Of a stretch of DNA of 64,000 nt, positions 44,961-54,301 are shown one piece after another (the first letter of the stretch is position 1; each line of letters starts with the position of its first letter). Both the position numbers and the translations under genes were made by a program. The notes below the pieces were generated by a model. That model did no database searches. It was not told the DNA's origin and saw only the letters and a list, made by a program, of their open reading frames with translations. The DNA is from Chthoniobacteraceae bacterium. Its GTDB lineage: Bacteria > Verrucomicrobiota > Verrucomicrobiia > Chthoniobacterales > Chthoniobacteraceae. The stretch lies in assembly GCA_028293625.1 (NCBI GenBank), contig JAQGOL010000024.1:1-64000 (forward strand), written 5' to 3'.

Positions 44961-46313
44961 ATGGCTGCCACTTTACAGAGCGCCGGTTCGCAGGGGAAAA
45001 AGGGCGGGGTGATCGCTTTTTTCCGATCAATCGATCTGGTCCGTCTTTCGCGGGCGATGCGGCTCGGGGTTAAAAGTCTATGGATGCACCGGCTCCGCTC
45101 GCTGCTGACCGTGATGGGGATCGTATTCGGGGTTTGTTCGGTGATCGCCATGCTGGCGATCGGCGAAGGCGCAAGTTTTGAAGCGCAGGAACAGATCAGC
45201 CGGCTCGGCAGTCAGAATATTATCCTGCGCAGCCTCAAGCCGCCGGATCAACAGAAGGTCTCCGATCAGGGGAGCCAGAGTTTTGTGCTTCAGTATGGGC
45301 TGACCTATCTGGACATTGAACGGATCAGGGAAACGATCCCGGGCGTCTCGATCATCGTGCCGAACCGGCTCATGCGCGATTACGTCTGGAATATCAGCCG
45401 GCGCGTGGATTGCGAGATTACGGGCACTGTGCCGTGGTATCCTTCGATGCGAAATCATCGGGTCCAATCGGGACGTTTTTTTACTCAAAACGACCTCGAT
45501 GAACGCACTGATGTCTGTGTGCTGGGCGCGGAAATGCTTCCCGGACTTTTCCCGCTCGACTCGCCCATCGGGCGAGATGTGCGAGTTGGCGGCGCTTATT
45601 ACCGGGTGATCGGCGTGATGGAAGCACGCGCCAAACCGGCCAGGACCGAGGAAGGCGATTCAAACAAGAGCGCCGCGTACCAGATGTTTATTCCGTTAAC
45701 AACGGCAACAACGCGTTACGGAGAAACGCTGATCAAACAGCGCAGCGGCAGCTTTGAAGCGGAACGCGTGCAATTGCATGAAATCACGATCCGCGTTGCC
45801 AACCGCGAGGAGGTGATCGTGGTGGCTGAAGCAATCAAAGACCTGATGCTGCATCATCATAAAAAGAAGGATTATGAAATGACGGTGCCGCTGGAGCTTT
45901 TAAAACAAGCCGAGCGCACCAAACAGATTTTCAATGTGGTTCTCGGCTCGATCGCGGCGATTTCGCTATTGGTGGGCGGCATTGGGATCATGAACATCAT
46001 GCTTGCGACCGTGACCGAACGGACCCGGGAGATCGGCATCCGGCGCGCCCTCGGAGCTAGGCAGCGGGATATCGCGATGCAGTTTTTGGTGGAAGCCGTT
46101 CTGCTCTCAGGCACCGGCGGCATCCTGGGAGTGATGCTCGGGATCGCCATTCCTTTTTTTGTCAGCCATTTCGCCGGGATGAAAACGATCATCACATTCT
46201 GGTCGCCGCCGATGGCGTTTGGGATTTCGGCAATCGTCGGCAGCGTGTTTGGTCTTTACCCGGCGTTGCGGGCATCGCGCATGGATCCGGTGGAAGCGTT
46301 GCGGCACGAGTAA
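44961..46313 (+). CDS. MacB-type ABC transporter permease
   Basis: A 450-residue FtsX-family permease. The first helix ([23 protein letters not shown], about 50-72) is followed by a large periplasmic MacB domain of about 250 residues, then three helices including [37 protein letters not shown], the diagnostic FtsX segment. It completes a TolC-MacA-MacB-like tripartite exporter whose substrate cannot be read from sequence (macrolides, peptides, siderophores or lipoproteins are all known). It sits between its ATPase gene and the SDR gene. Confidence 0.93.
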   Translation: MAATLQSAGSQGKKGGVIAFFRSIDLVRLSRAMRLGVKSLWMHRLRSLLTVMGIVFGVCSVIAMLAIGEGASFEAQEQISRLGSQNIILRSLKPPDQQKVSDQGSQSFVLQYGLTYLDIERIRETIPGVSIIVPNRLMRDYVWNISRRVDCEITGTVPWYPSMRNHRVQSGRFFTQNDLDERTDVCVLGAEMLPGLFPLDSPIGRDVRVGGAYYRVIGVMEARAKPARTEEGDSNKSAAYQMFIPLTTATTRYGETLIKQRSGSFEAERVQLHEITIRVANREEVIVVAEAIKDLMLHHHKKKDYEMTVPLELLKQAERTKQIFNVVLGSIAAISLLVGGIGIMNIMLATVTERTREIGIRRALGARQRDIAMQFLVEAVLLSGTGGILGVMLGIAIPFFVSHFAGMKTIITFWSPPMAFGISAIVGSVFGLYPALRASRMDPVEALRHE

Positions 46314-46324
46314 CAAGAAGCGTT

Positions 46325-47113
46325 ATGAAATCGCCTGTGAAAGCGGTTGCTTTAATTACCGGATCCTCCCGCGGGATCGGACGCGGCGTGGCGGTGGAAT
46401 TGGCCGGGAGCGGACGGTTCGATGTGGTGATCAATTATGCGGGAAACGAGGTGGCGGCGCGGGAGGCAAAAGAACTGGCGCTGGAGGCGGCGGGAGAGGG
46501 CGGGGGACGCGTTGAACTCCTGCAGGGAGACGTGTCCAAGGATCGCGCGCGGATGATTGCGTTTGTTTCGGAGAAATTCGGGCGGCTCGATCTGCTGATC
46601 AATAACGCAGGGGTGGCGCCGGCTGTGCGGGCCGATCTTCTTGAAGCGACCGAGGAGAGTTTTGACCGGCTCATCGCGATCAATTTAAAAGGGCCTTACT
46701 TTCTCAGCCAATTGGCGGCAAAGCTGATGATTAATTCGCCGGCGATTGAGGGGATTCCCAAAGCGATCGTGAATATCTCAAGCATCTCGGCGTATGCGGT
46801 TTCGGTAAACCGCGGCGATTATTGCATCACCAAGGCCGGGATCGCGATGATGACCAAACTTTACGCGGTGCGCCTGGCGGAGTTCGGGATCGGCGTTTTT
46901 GAAATTCGACCAGGGGTGATCGAGACCGATATGACCGGACCGGTTAAAGAAAAATACGATGCGCTCTTTGAAAGCGGGCTGGCGCCCATCAACCGCTGGG
47001 GCCAGACGGCTGATGTGGCCAAATGTGTGAGCGCCATCGCGTTTGGCCATTTCCCATATTCCACCGGCCAAGTGTTCCAGGTCGATGGCGGGTTCCATCT
47101 GAGATCAATCTGA
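46325..47113 (+). CDS. short-chain dehydrogenase/reductase
   Basis: A 262-residue SDR. The cofactor motif GSSRGIGRG lies at residues 14-22, NNAGVAP at about 92, catalytic Ser in ISSIS and the YCITK (YxxxK) motif at about residue 166. The C-terminal VDGGFHLR is typical. Such proteins are commonly named 3-ketoacyl-ACP reductase, but the neighbours (GH88-like hydrolase, cupin, MocA oxidoreductase, GH1 glycosidase) point to sugar or uronate oxidoreduction. It starts 11 bases after the permease and may be cotranscribed. Confidence 0.9.
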   Translation: MKSPVKAVALITGSSRGIGRGVAVELAGSGRFDVVINYAGNEVAAREAKELALEAAGEGGGRVELLQGDVSKDRARMIAFVSEKFGRLDLLINNAGVAPAVRADLLEATEESFDRLIAINLKGPYFLSQLAAKLMINSPAIEGIPKAIVNISSISAYAVSVNRGDYCITKAGIAMMTKLYAVRLAEFGIGVFEIRPGVIETDMTGPVKEKYDALFESGLAPINRWGQTADVAKCVSAIAFGHFPYSTGQVFQVDGGFHLRSI

Positions 47114-47139
47114 GGGAGACCCGGCCTTCTTTCCCCGTC

Positions 47140-48519
47140 ATGATACGCATCAATCAAGAACTCCAACCCGCGGATTTACAAAGCGCCATCCAGCGCCTCT
47201 GGGAAGTCTCTGCCGGAAAAATCCGCTTGATCGATCAGGATGAGCAGCCTGGCGCGGCGACTCCTGTTTTTACCATTCAAGGCAAATACACGGCGCGCGG
47301 CTGGACGGAATGGACGCAAGGTTTTGTGTACGGGTCTGCGATCCTGCAGTTTGACGCGACGGGCGATGAGACGTTTTTAACGCTGGGCCGGGACCGGACC
47401 ATTCAAAAGATGGCGCATCATTTGACCCATACCGGGGTGCACGATCACGGGTTTAATAACGTGAGCACTTACGGCAACCTGCGGCGGCTCATGGGCGAAG
47501 GACGCATTGGTTTTGATCAACGGGAACGCGATTTTTATGAGCTGGCTTTAAAATGCTCGGGTGCGGTTCAGGCCGCGCGCTGGACCACGGTGGCTAACGG
47601 GGAAGGATTCATTTATTCCTTTAACGGGCCGCATTCGCTTTTTGCCGACACCATCCGTTCGCTGCGGTCGCTGGCGGTTGCTCATCAGCTTGGGCATCTG
47701 CTCATGGGCGAGCGCGACAGGAAGATTTCGTTGCTTCAACGCATCGTCGAGCATGCGCGCACGACGGCGGAATGGGCGGTTTATTACGGCTCGGCCCGGG
47801 ACGCTTATGACATTCGCGGCCGGGTGGCGCACGAGAGCGTTTTTAACACGAATGACGGCTCGTATCGCTGCCCGAATTCGCAGCAAGGTTACTCGCCGTT
47901 CAGCACGTGGACGCGCGGGCTGGCGTGGATTATGTGCGGCTATGCGGAGCAGCTGGAATGGTTCGCCACTGTGGGGGATGAGGAGCTGGAAAAATTGGGC
48001 GGCCGTGCTGCGATTGAATCGCTGCTGCTTGGGACCGCCAGGGCCGTCTGCGATTTTTATATCGAGAACACGCCGGTGGATGGCATCCCGTATTGGGACA
48101 CTGGCGCTCCCGGTTTGGCGCGCCTTGACGGTTACCTGGAACGCGAAGCCGATCCTTTTAACGCGCATGAACCGGTTGACAGTTCCGCAGCGGCGATCGC
48201 AGCGCAGGGTTTATTGCGCCTCGGCAATTATCTGAAAAACCGCGGAGATGACGGTGCCGCCAGCCGTTACTGGCAGGCGGGGCTGACCGTGGCGCGGACC
48301 CTTTTTTCTGAGCGTTACTTAAGCAGCGATCCTGGTCATCAAGGATTGCTGCTCCATTCCATCTATCATCGGCCTAATGGCTGGGACCATGTTCCGCCCG
48401 GGGCGCAAGTGCCGTGCGGCGAGTCGAGCATGTGGGGCGATTATCATGGCCGCGAACTCGCGCTCTATCTTCAGCGCGTCATTGAGGGCGGTCCGTATCT
48501 GACTTTTTTCGCATGTTGA
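47140..48519 (+). CDS. GH88/GH105-like unsaturated glucuronyl hydrolase
   Basis: A 459-residue protein with the alpha-six barrel of unsaturated uronyl hydrolases. Visible features are HDHGFNNV, RWTT, GPHSLFADTIRSLRSL, the HESVFNTNDGSYRCPNSQQGYSPFSTWTRGLAWIMCGYAEQ-type block, and YWDTGAPG. Family enzymes hydrate the double bond of unsaturated glucuronyl or rhamnogalacturonyl oligosaccharides made by lyases. No signal peptide is visible, so it should act in the cytoplasm. ATG 47140 is preferred; the frame is open upstream within the SDR gene. It overlaps the cupin gene by seven bases. Confidence 0.85.
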   Translation: MIRINQELQPADLQSAIQRLWEVSAGKIRLIDQDEQPGAATPVFTIQGKYTARGWTEWTQGFVYGSAILQFDATGDETFLTLGRDRTIQKMAHHLTHTGVHDHGFNNVSTYGNLRRLMGEGRIGFDQRERDFYELALKCSGAVQAARWTTVANGEGFIYSFNGPHSLFADTIRSLRSLAVAHQLGHLLMGERDRKISLLQRIVEHARTTAEWAVYYGSARDAYDIRGRVAHESVFNTNDGSYRCPNSQQGYSPFSTWTRGLAWIMCGYAEQLEWFATVGDEELEKLGGRAAIESLLLGTARAVCDFYIENTPVDGIPYWDTGAPGLARLDGYLEREADPFNAHEPVDSSAAAIAAQGLLRLGNYLKNRGDDGAASRYWQAGLTVARTLFSERYLSSDPGHQGLLLHSIYHRPNGWDHVPPGAQVPCGESSMWGDYHGRELALYLQRVIEGGPYLTFFAC

Positions 48520-48971
48520 TTTCCGATCTCTCTCAAATCCCAGGGCGGCGTTATCCGGCGCGCCGCCACACTCAGAACCTGGCGGGCGGCGCGGCTCCCA
48601 TCCAAACAAAGAATTTTTCGATGGGAAACGTGACGCTCGATCCGCTTGGGGGACAGGTTCCCTGGCATAACCAGGAGCAGGAAGAGGTCTATTTTATCGT
48701 CGAAGGCATCGGTGAAATGTGTCTGGGAGAAGAACGGCGGATCGTGAGCGACGGGCAGATGGTTTATATTCCGCCGGGCGTTTTTCATCAGCTCACCAAT
48801 GTCGGCGAGGCGCCGTTGCGGATGATTTATTGTTACGGACCGGCGGGCGACGTGGCCCATTGGCGGCAGGAACTCAATGGAACTTTGCCCCGGGCCGGGA
48901 TCGATGCGCCGCCTCTTCCGGCCGGTGCCGCCCCGCAATGGATCGATGCGCCCGAGCCGGAGCCGGATTAA
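48513..48971 (+). CDS. single-domain cupin protein
   Basis: A 152-residue cupin. The two cupin motifs are seen as VPWHNQEQEEVYFIVEGIGEMCLG, where the usual second His is replaced by Gln, and GVFHQLTNVGEAPLRMI. The metal site is therefore likely present but altered. Small cupins in sugar clusters may be isomerases or regulators of uronate metabolism; the activity is not determined. The gene overlaps the upstream hydrolase by seven bases. Confidence 0.85.
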   Translation: MLISDLSQIPGRRYPARRHTQNLAGGAAPIQTKNFSMGNVTLDPLGGQVPWHNQEQEEVYFIVEGIGEMCLGEERRIVSDGQMVYIPPGVFHQLTNVGEAPLRMIYCYGPAGDVAHWRQELNGTLPRAGIDAPPLPAGAAPQWIDAPEPEPD

Positions 48972-49021
48972 GAGCCGAGATTGCCCTTTTATTTTATGGC
49001 CCGCACTTTCAGGTTCCTCCC

Positions 49022-49261
49022 ATGACTGAAGCACAACAGCAAACCATCGACCGCGTATTCGAACTTCTAAGCGAGCACTTCGACCACGCGGTAGTTGCCG
49101 TGGGCGCTTACGACGAGGATAAGCAATATACAACGGCCGCCTCCTTTACCGGCGGTGTGGCCGCGGCACTGGGGCTCTGCAAGCTCTATGAGGCAAAGTG
49201 GACCAATGAACATCTCTGGGGGGCTGACGAAGAAGATGAAGAAGACGATGAGCAGCGGTGA
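49022..49261 (+). CDS. small acidic protein, 79 residues
   Basis: A short soluble protein starting at ATG 49022 (MTEAQQQTI). It is helical with a strand pair (AVVAVGAYDEDKQYTTAASFTGGVAAALGLCKLYEAKW) and ends with a run of Asp/Glu (ADEEDEEDDEQR). It lies between the cupin and MocA genes on the same strand. I recognise no family. The residue distribution suggests a real gene rather than a chance frame. Confidence 0.6.
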   Translation: MTEAQQQTIDRVFELLSEHFDHAVVAVGAYDEDKQYTTAASFTGGVAAALGLCKLYEAKWTNEHLWGADEEDEEDDEQR

Positions 49262-49334
49262 TCTGTTTTCCTGAAGTGCTTCGCCCGCCTCTGTTTTTGC
49301 CGTTCCCGAAAACGGCCCCTTCCCTTCATTTCTC

Positions 49335-50483
49335 ATGAACATCCACCCTGTCGGCATAATTCTGAACGGCGTGACCGGCCGCATGGGCACGAATCAGCAC
49401 TTTATCCGTTCGATTCTCGCGATCATGGAACAAGGGGGCGTGAAGATCAGTGAGGGGGAGACGATCATGCCGGACCCGATCCTGGTGGGACGCAATGAAG
49501 CGAGGCTCTGCGAACTGGCGTCGATGGGAAGCAATGTGCGTTATACCACCGATCTCGACGCCGCCCTGGCTGACCGGCGCAACCTCATCTATTTCGACGC
49601 CCAAACCACCGGCCGCCGCGCCGATGCGGTCAAAAAAGCGATCGCGGCCGGCAAACATGTCTATTGCGAGAAACCGATCGCGGTCAGCACGGAGTCGGCT
49701 TATGAGCTTTATCAGATCGCCACGCAGGCAGGCGTTAAGCATGGCGTCGTGCAGGATAAACTCTGGCTGCCCGGCTTGGTTAAACTCAAAACGCTGATCG
49801 ATTCCGGATTTTTCGGCGAGATCCTCAGCGTGCGCGGCGAGTTCGGATATTGGGTATTTGAAGGCGACGTCATCACGCCGCAAAGGCCTTCCTGGAATTA
49901 TCGCAAGGAAGACGACGGCGGGATCATTGTCGATATGCTCTGCCACTGGCGTTACGTGCTCGACAACCTTTTTGGCGAGGTCAAATCGGTAAGCTGCCTG
50001 GGCGCGACCCACATCAGGCAGCGCTGGGACGAGCAGGGCAAACCGTATCAATGCACGGCCGATGATTCTGCTTACGCGACGTTTGAACTGGAGAGCGGTG
50101 TCATCGCGCAATTCAACTCCTCATGGGCGGTGCGGGTGCACCGGGACGATCTGCTCACGCTTCAGGTCGACGGGACAAAAGGAAGTGCCACGGCTGGATT
50201 GCGCGACTGCGTAATCCAACACGCGAGCGCCACCCCGCGCTGCACTTGGAACCCGGATTTGCCGAGTCCGGTCAATTTTGAAGCGGGCTGGAGCCAGGTG
50301 CCGGCATATCAGCTCTTCGACAACGCTTTTAAGATCCAATGGGAACTCTTCCTCCGGCACGTGGTTCTCAATGAACCATTTCCGTGGGGACTGCTTGAAG
50401 GCGCAAAGGGTGTCCAACTTGCTGAGAAAGGGATTGAGAGCTGGCAGCGCCGCGCCTGGGTCGATGTGCCGGCGTTGGGCTGA
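49335..50483 (+). CDS. Gfo/Idh/MocA-family oxidoreductase
   Basis: A 382-residue NAD(P)-dependent sugar oxidoreductase. The N-terminal Rossmann part has [12 protein letters not shown], a divergent dinucleotide motif, then [33 protein letters not shown] with the EKP motif that carries the catalytic lysine. The C-terminal alpha/beta domain has [15 protein letters not shown], with the conserved His. Substrates in the family are sugars, uronates or inositols. Context points to sugar acids. The next gene starts about 98 bases downstream. Confidence 0.9.
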   Translation: MNIHPVGIILNGVTGRMGTNQHFIRSILAIMEQGGVKISEGETIMPDPILVGRNEARLCELASMGSNVRYTTDLDAALADRRNLIYFDAQTTGRRADAVKKAIAAGKHVYCEKPIAVSTESAYELYQIATQAGVKHGVVQDKLWLPGLVKLKTLIDSGFFGEILSVRGEFGYWVFEGDVITPQRPSWNYRKEDDGGIIVDMLCHWRYVLDNLFGEVKSVSCLGATHIRQRWDEQGKPYQCTADDSAYATFELESGVIAQFNSSWAVRVHRDDLLTLQVDGTKGSATAGLRDCVIQHASATPRCTWNPDLPSPVNFEAGWSQVPAYQLFDNAFKIQWELFLRHVVLNEPFPWGLLEGAKGVQLAEKGIESWQRRAWVDVPALG

Positions 50484-50581
50484 GAAAAATCGCCGTTTTG
50501 TGCTCCTGCGCTCATCCTCAAGTGACAGAGCTCCCGGCGCGTGCCATTTTCCCGGAACCCCATCCGCCTGCCTCTTCTCCC

Positions 50582-52114
50582 ATGTCATCACCGGACTTTC
50601 TCTGGGGCGTCGCCACTTCAGCTTATCAGGCGGAGGGAGGTTACAACGGCGCCGGGGAGCCTCAAACCAATTGGGCGCGCGCGGAGGTTCTTAATGAGGT
50701 GGCGGTCACGGGTCTGGCCGCGGATTTCTGGAATCAGTATGAGGAAGACTTTGCCCGATGCCGGGAAATGGGCCTTGGGGCGTTTCGGATGGGAATTGAA
50801 TGGAGCCGTGTGCAGCCTGTTTTTGAGGTCGCGGAGTGGAAGAGAGCGGCTGCTTTAAACGGGGCGGAAATGCAGGCGCCGCCATTTGATTATGCGGCAC
50901 TCGACCATTATGTGGCGATGTTCGAGGCGTGCCGCGCGCACGGACTTGAGCCGGTCGTGACGCTTCATCATTTTGTGCATCCGGCCTGGCTTGGAACCGA
51001 TCCCTGGCTGGAGGAAACGACGCCGGATCATTTTGCGCGATATGTCCGGGAAACGCTTGGCTATATCAACGCGCGTCTGGAGCGTCCGCTGCATTGGTTT
51101 ATCACCATCAACGAGCCAAACATGCTCGTGCTCAACACGTATCTGGGGCGCCAATTTCCGGGGGCGGCCCCGGGCGGATTTCGTACGATGACCAAGGCGT
51201 ACAATCAACTGCTGCGAGCCCATGTGCGCGCATATAATGGCATCCACGATCTTTATGCGGAACGCGAATGGCCTCTGCCGAAGGTTTCCACCAACAACTA
51301 TTGCAGCGATCTTTATTGGTCGGACAAGCTGCTGCTCGATCTGCTTGCGGTCCGGGATCGGGGGATCAGGCGGGAGCGCGTCGGCGATTATATTTGCGAA
51401 AAGGCTCGCGAGTTTGAGCGGGCTTTTAACGCTGCCCGCATTCCTTTACATCGCGACCCGGCATATTATGTAGGTGCGGCGGTCAAGCGGCTAAGCAATT
51501 GGATCGGCCATCGCACGTTTGATCCGGCCGATTTCGCCCCGCTCCTGGACGAGATTTATTCGTCTCCGCGCGCCGGTTTTTTGGATTACATCGGACTCGA
51601 CTATTACGATCCGTTTGCCGCGCATGCCTTTCGCTGGCCGGTATTCTGGGATCACGTATTCCACAATCGTTCGTTGCGAAGCTGGATGCTGGCGGCAATT
51701 AGCAGCAAATGGTGGGACTGGCGCGTCCTTCCACGCGGGCTCCACTTTTTTTGCAAATACTACGCGCACGATTTCGCGCGCCCGATTTTGATTGCTGAGA
51801 ATGGAATGGCGCTCCGGCGTCTGCCGGGCCAGCCGCACCGGCATCGGCGTGATTCGATGACTCGCAGCCAGTTTTTGCGGCTGCATGTGCATGAAGTCGT
51901 TAAGATTTTACAAGATCACGTGCCGCTGGCCGGTTACCTGCACTGGTCACTTTTTGACAATTACGAATGGGGCACTTACGCGCCGCGATTTGGCCTTTTT
52001 TCCATTGATTTTCAGCAGGGAACCGAGCGGCTTGAGGAAGATCAATTCGGAGATCGGCCAAGCGAGGCTTACGCGAGGCTTATCCGCGAGGCGCGCGAGA
52101 AATTGGCGCTGTGA
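50582..52114 (+). CDS. GH1-family beta-glycosidase
   Basis: A 510-residue family 1 glycoside hydrolase. Signposts are FLWGVATSAYQAEGG at the start, FRMGIEWSRVQP, HHFVHPAWLG, the acid/base glutamate in TINEPN, FDPADF, IGLDYY, the nucleophile glutamate in IAENGM, and GYLHWSLFDNYEWG near the end. It hydrolyses beta-linked glucosides, galactosides or similar; specificity cannot be read here. No signal peptide. ATG 50582 starts the family's first strand; the frame upstream to 50498 is non-family sequence. Confidence 0.93.
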   Translation: MSSPDFLWGVATSAYQAEGGYNGAGEPQTNWARAEVLNEVAVTGLAADFWNQYEEDFARCREMGLGAFRMGIEWSRVQPVFEVAEWKRAAALNGAEMQAPPFDYAALDHYVAMFEACRAHGLEPVVTLHHFVHPAWLGTDPWLEETTPDHFARYVRETLGYINARLERPLHWFITINEPNMLVLNTYLGRQFPGAAPGGFRTMTKAYNQLLRAHVRAYNGIHDLYAEREWPLPKVSTNNYCSDLYWSDKLLLDLLAVRDRGIRRERVGDYICEKAREFERAFNAARIPLHRDPAYYVGAAVKRLSNWIGHRTFDPADFAPLLDEIYSSPRAGFLDYIGLDYYDPFAAHAFRWPVFWDHVFHNRSLRSWMLAAISSKWWDWRVLPRGLHFFCKYYAHDFARPILIAENGMALRRLPGQPHRHRRDSMTRSQFLRLHVHEVVKILQDHVPLAGYLHWSLFDNYEWGTYAPRFGLFSIDFQQGTERLEEDQFGDRPSEAYARLIREAREKLAL

Positions 52115-52305
52115 GAGCCGTCCCGGATGAGAATTGTCTGAATAATGGGATCGCTTATTCGTCTTGTGTGACGGAGCGAAAATCGTGAATCCAAGCACTG
52201 TAATCAGCCTTTAACTGACCGGCTGTCAGCCACTTCGGCATCCGTCCGGTTCTTTGACCTCGATTTAGCTGTAGGCATTGATTATCCCGTAAACACTTCT
52301 CATTT

Positions 52306-52701
52306 ATGAAACTACCTCTCCCGATGATTTCCGCCGCGCTCATTGCGGCCATGACGCTGAGTTCGTGCGAGACACCTGGCCAGAGCGCCCTGGCCGGCGC
52401 CGCCACTGGCGCAGCGGTCGGCGGATTGCTTCACGGGCGTGGTAGTGATGCGCTGGCAGGAGCCGCCATTGGCGCGGGAGCCGGCTACCTGCTCGGTAAA
52501 GTCGCGCAGGTCAGCCGGGAGGAGCGTGGCTACGACGGATACAGCGAGGGATATTCCCGTTATCCTTTTGGCCAGCCAACCCGGCGTTATGGTTTTGTCG
52601 AAAGCCCGTATCGGCCGTATCACATCATCGATGTGCGCGGAATTCCAAGCGGCGCAAAAGTGGTGGATCCCTCTTCAGACCGGATTTTCATTAATCCTTA
52701 A
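52306..52701 (+). CDS. glycine-zipper outer-membrane lipoprotein
   Basis: A 131-residue protein with a lipoprotein signal (LSSC, Cys22) and two glycine-zipper segments (GAATGAAVGGLLHG and GAAIGAGAGYLLG). The C-terminal half has Tyr/Arg/Pro-rich sequence ending VDPSSDRIFINP. Glycine-zipper lipoproteins of the SmpA/YMGG type sit in the outer membrane and have loosely defined structural roles. A strong terminator follows 44 bases after the stop. Confidence 0.8.
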   Translation: MKLPLPMISAALIAAMTLSSCETPGQSALAGAATGAAVGGLLHGRGSDALAGAAIGAGAGYLLGKVAQVSREERGYDGYSEGYSRYPFGQPTRRYGFVESPYRPYHIIDVRGIPSGAKVVDPSSDRIFINP

Positions 52702-52745
52702 AGTAAAGACGGTTGCCCTCTCAATTGAGCGGCGCTTTTGAAAAG

Positions 52746-52779
52746 CGCCCGGGAAAAGTTTTTCCCGGGCGTTTTTTTT
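52746..52779 (+). terminator. intrinsic terminator after the lipoprotein gene
   Basis: A perfect 12-pair stem (CGCCCGGGAAAA with TTTTCCCGGGCG) with a two-base GT gap, which in practice opens to a larger loop, followed by eight T residues. Confidence 0.92.
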
Positions 52780-53013
52780 CGCCCTTCTGCCTGCACCCGA
52801 AATGAGGAAGCGGCGCGTGTTGGTTGGTATGAGATTGTTTCGCATCCGGGGTGCAATTATCGATGCGCCGCTTTTTCACAAAGGCTCCAAAGAGCCTTTT
52901 TGAGGGTAAAAAGCACTTCGGTTCAGCAATTTCTCGAAAGAGTCGGCCGCGGCATGCGCGTTGCTTTCTCGATTAATATGACGTCGCTCAGCAGTCTTGT
53001 TCCGGAGGAAGAA

Positions 53014-53385
53014 ATGCATATGGATGACAATGCCAGTGCCGTTGCTCCCAAGTTGCATTGTTATTCGCTTACCATTTTCACCCAAAAATGGCGTGAGGTG
53101 CGTGATTTTTACGTTGAGATCCTTAATGCGCGTGTAACCAGCGAGCGTGAAGATCGTTACTCGGAAATGGATCTTGGCGGTTTGCCGCTCACGATCCGTA
53201 ATGCCGAGCATGGCGAGCTGGTTACCTATGTGCATCTTTACGTCTCGGCCAAAAACTGCGAGACCGTGCTGAAGACGCTGCGCAGTCGCGGGATCATCGT
53301 CACGACGGTGGGGCCCTATACCAATTTTCGCGACCCGGAAGGCCGCGTCATCAAGCTCTCAGAACAGAAGATGGTGATCGTCTAG
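53014..53385 (+). CDS. VOC/glyoxalase-like protein
   Basis: A 123-residue protein of the vicinal-oxygen-chelate fold: LTIFTQKWREVRDFYVEILNARV, then YSEMDLGGLPLTI, VHLYVSAKNCETVLKTLRSRGI and FRDPEGRVIKL. It binds a metal in the family's usual way or acts as a binding protein; the substrate is unknown. The start ATG 53014 is decided by GGAGG five bases upstream; a second ATG at 53020 is possible. It follows the terminator by about 230 bases and is convergent with fdhD. Confidence 0.8.
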   Translation: MHMDDNASAVAPKLHCYSLTIFTQKWREVRDFYVEILNARVTSEREDRYSEMDLGGLPLTIRNAEHGELVTYVHLYVSAKNCETVLKTLRSRGIIVTTVGPYTNFRDPEGRVIKLSEQKMVIV

Positions 53386-53409
53386 AAAGGCGCGGCAGCA
53401 AGGGGGGAA

Positions 53410-54231
53410 TTAGAAAGCTGCACCGCTTATTCTCTCCGCGCCCGTATAGACGTTCATCGAGTCGGCACGTAGAAAACCGATTAGCGTCTGGCCTGTCTTT
53501 TGCGCAAGCGCGACGGCAAGGCTGCTCGGTGCGCCGATTGCCGCAATCGCTGCGATCCTCGCCGTGTACGCTTTTTGGATCATTTCAAAAGAAGAACGGC
53601 CGCTGAGAAGCAGAATATAATCAGTGAGCGGCAATCGATTTTCCAGGAGCGCCGAGCCGATGAGTTTGTCCAACGCATTGTGGCGGCCGACATCCTCGCG
53701 CAGGGCAGACAATGCGCCGTCGGCCGAAAAAAGAGCGCACGCGTGAAGACCTCCAGTGCGCTTGAACCCTTCCTGTGAAGCCGCCAGCCGGGCAGGTAAC
53801 TGCCGCACCATTTCAATATCGATCTTTAATTTTGAGACGAGCGGTTTGCGCCGCCGGACCACGGCCTTGATGGAACTTTGGCTGCACATCCCGCAGCTTG
53901 AAGAGGTAAAAACGTGACGGCTCAGTTTGGAGAGATCGAATGCACCGGGATGCCGCAGCGCCACATCAATCACATTACCTTTGCTCAATTTGCCGGCCGG
54001 CACGCATGCAGTGATGTCGAAGATATCCCTGGCCGTCCGGATGATTTCTTCACTGAATAAAAACCCGGCAGCCAGTTCGCGATCATGCCCCGGAGTGCGC
54101 ATGATGACGGCGACGCTTTTTCCTTCCACGCGAATCTCAAGCGGTTCCTCGCCTGCAACTTCATCCTTGCACGACTCGGGAGGTTTGCCGGCTGCAAAGC
54201 GGATAATTTGGACGGAATCGGATGCTGGCAT
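53410..54231 (-). CDS. fdhD: formate dehydrogenase accessory sulfurtransferase FdhD
   Basis: A 273-residue FdhD protein, which delivers sulfur from a cysteine desulfurase to the molybdenum cofactor of formate dehydrogenases. The two essential Cys are in SSCGMC near residue 123. Further family blocks are VIMRTPGHDRELAAGFLFSE, GLHACALF, REDVGRHNALDKLIG and LLSGRSSFEMIQKAY. No formate dehydrogenase or molybdopterin gene is in the window, so its client must lie elsewhere. Confidence 0.95.
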   Translation of the reverse strand: MPASDSVQIIRFAAGKPPESCKDEVAGEEPLEIRVEGKSVAVIMRTPGHDRELAAGFLFSEEIIRTARDIFDITACVPAGKLSKGNVIDVALRHPGAFDLSKLSRHVFTSSSCGMCSQSSIKAVVRRRKPLVSKLKIDIEMVRQLPARLAASQEGFKRTGGLHACALFSADGALSALREDVGRHNALDKLIGSALLENRLPLTDYILLLSGRSSFEMIQKAYTARIAAIAAIGAPSSLAVALAQKTGQTLIGFLRADSMNVYTGAERISGAAF

Positions 54232-54301
54232 CGCGGTGCTGTGTTGCCGGGTTGAAACAGGAAAGGTGAATTGATTCTTTAGTTAGAATGGCGGGGAATC
54301 T

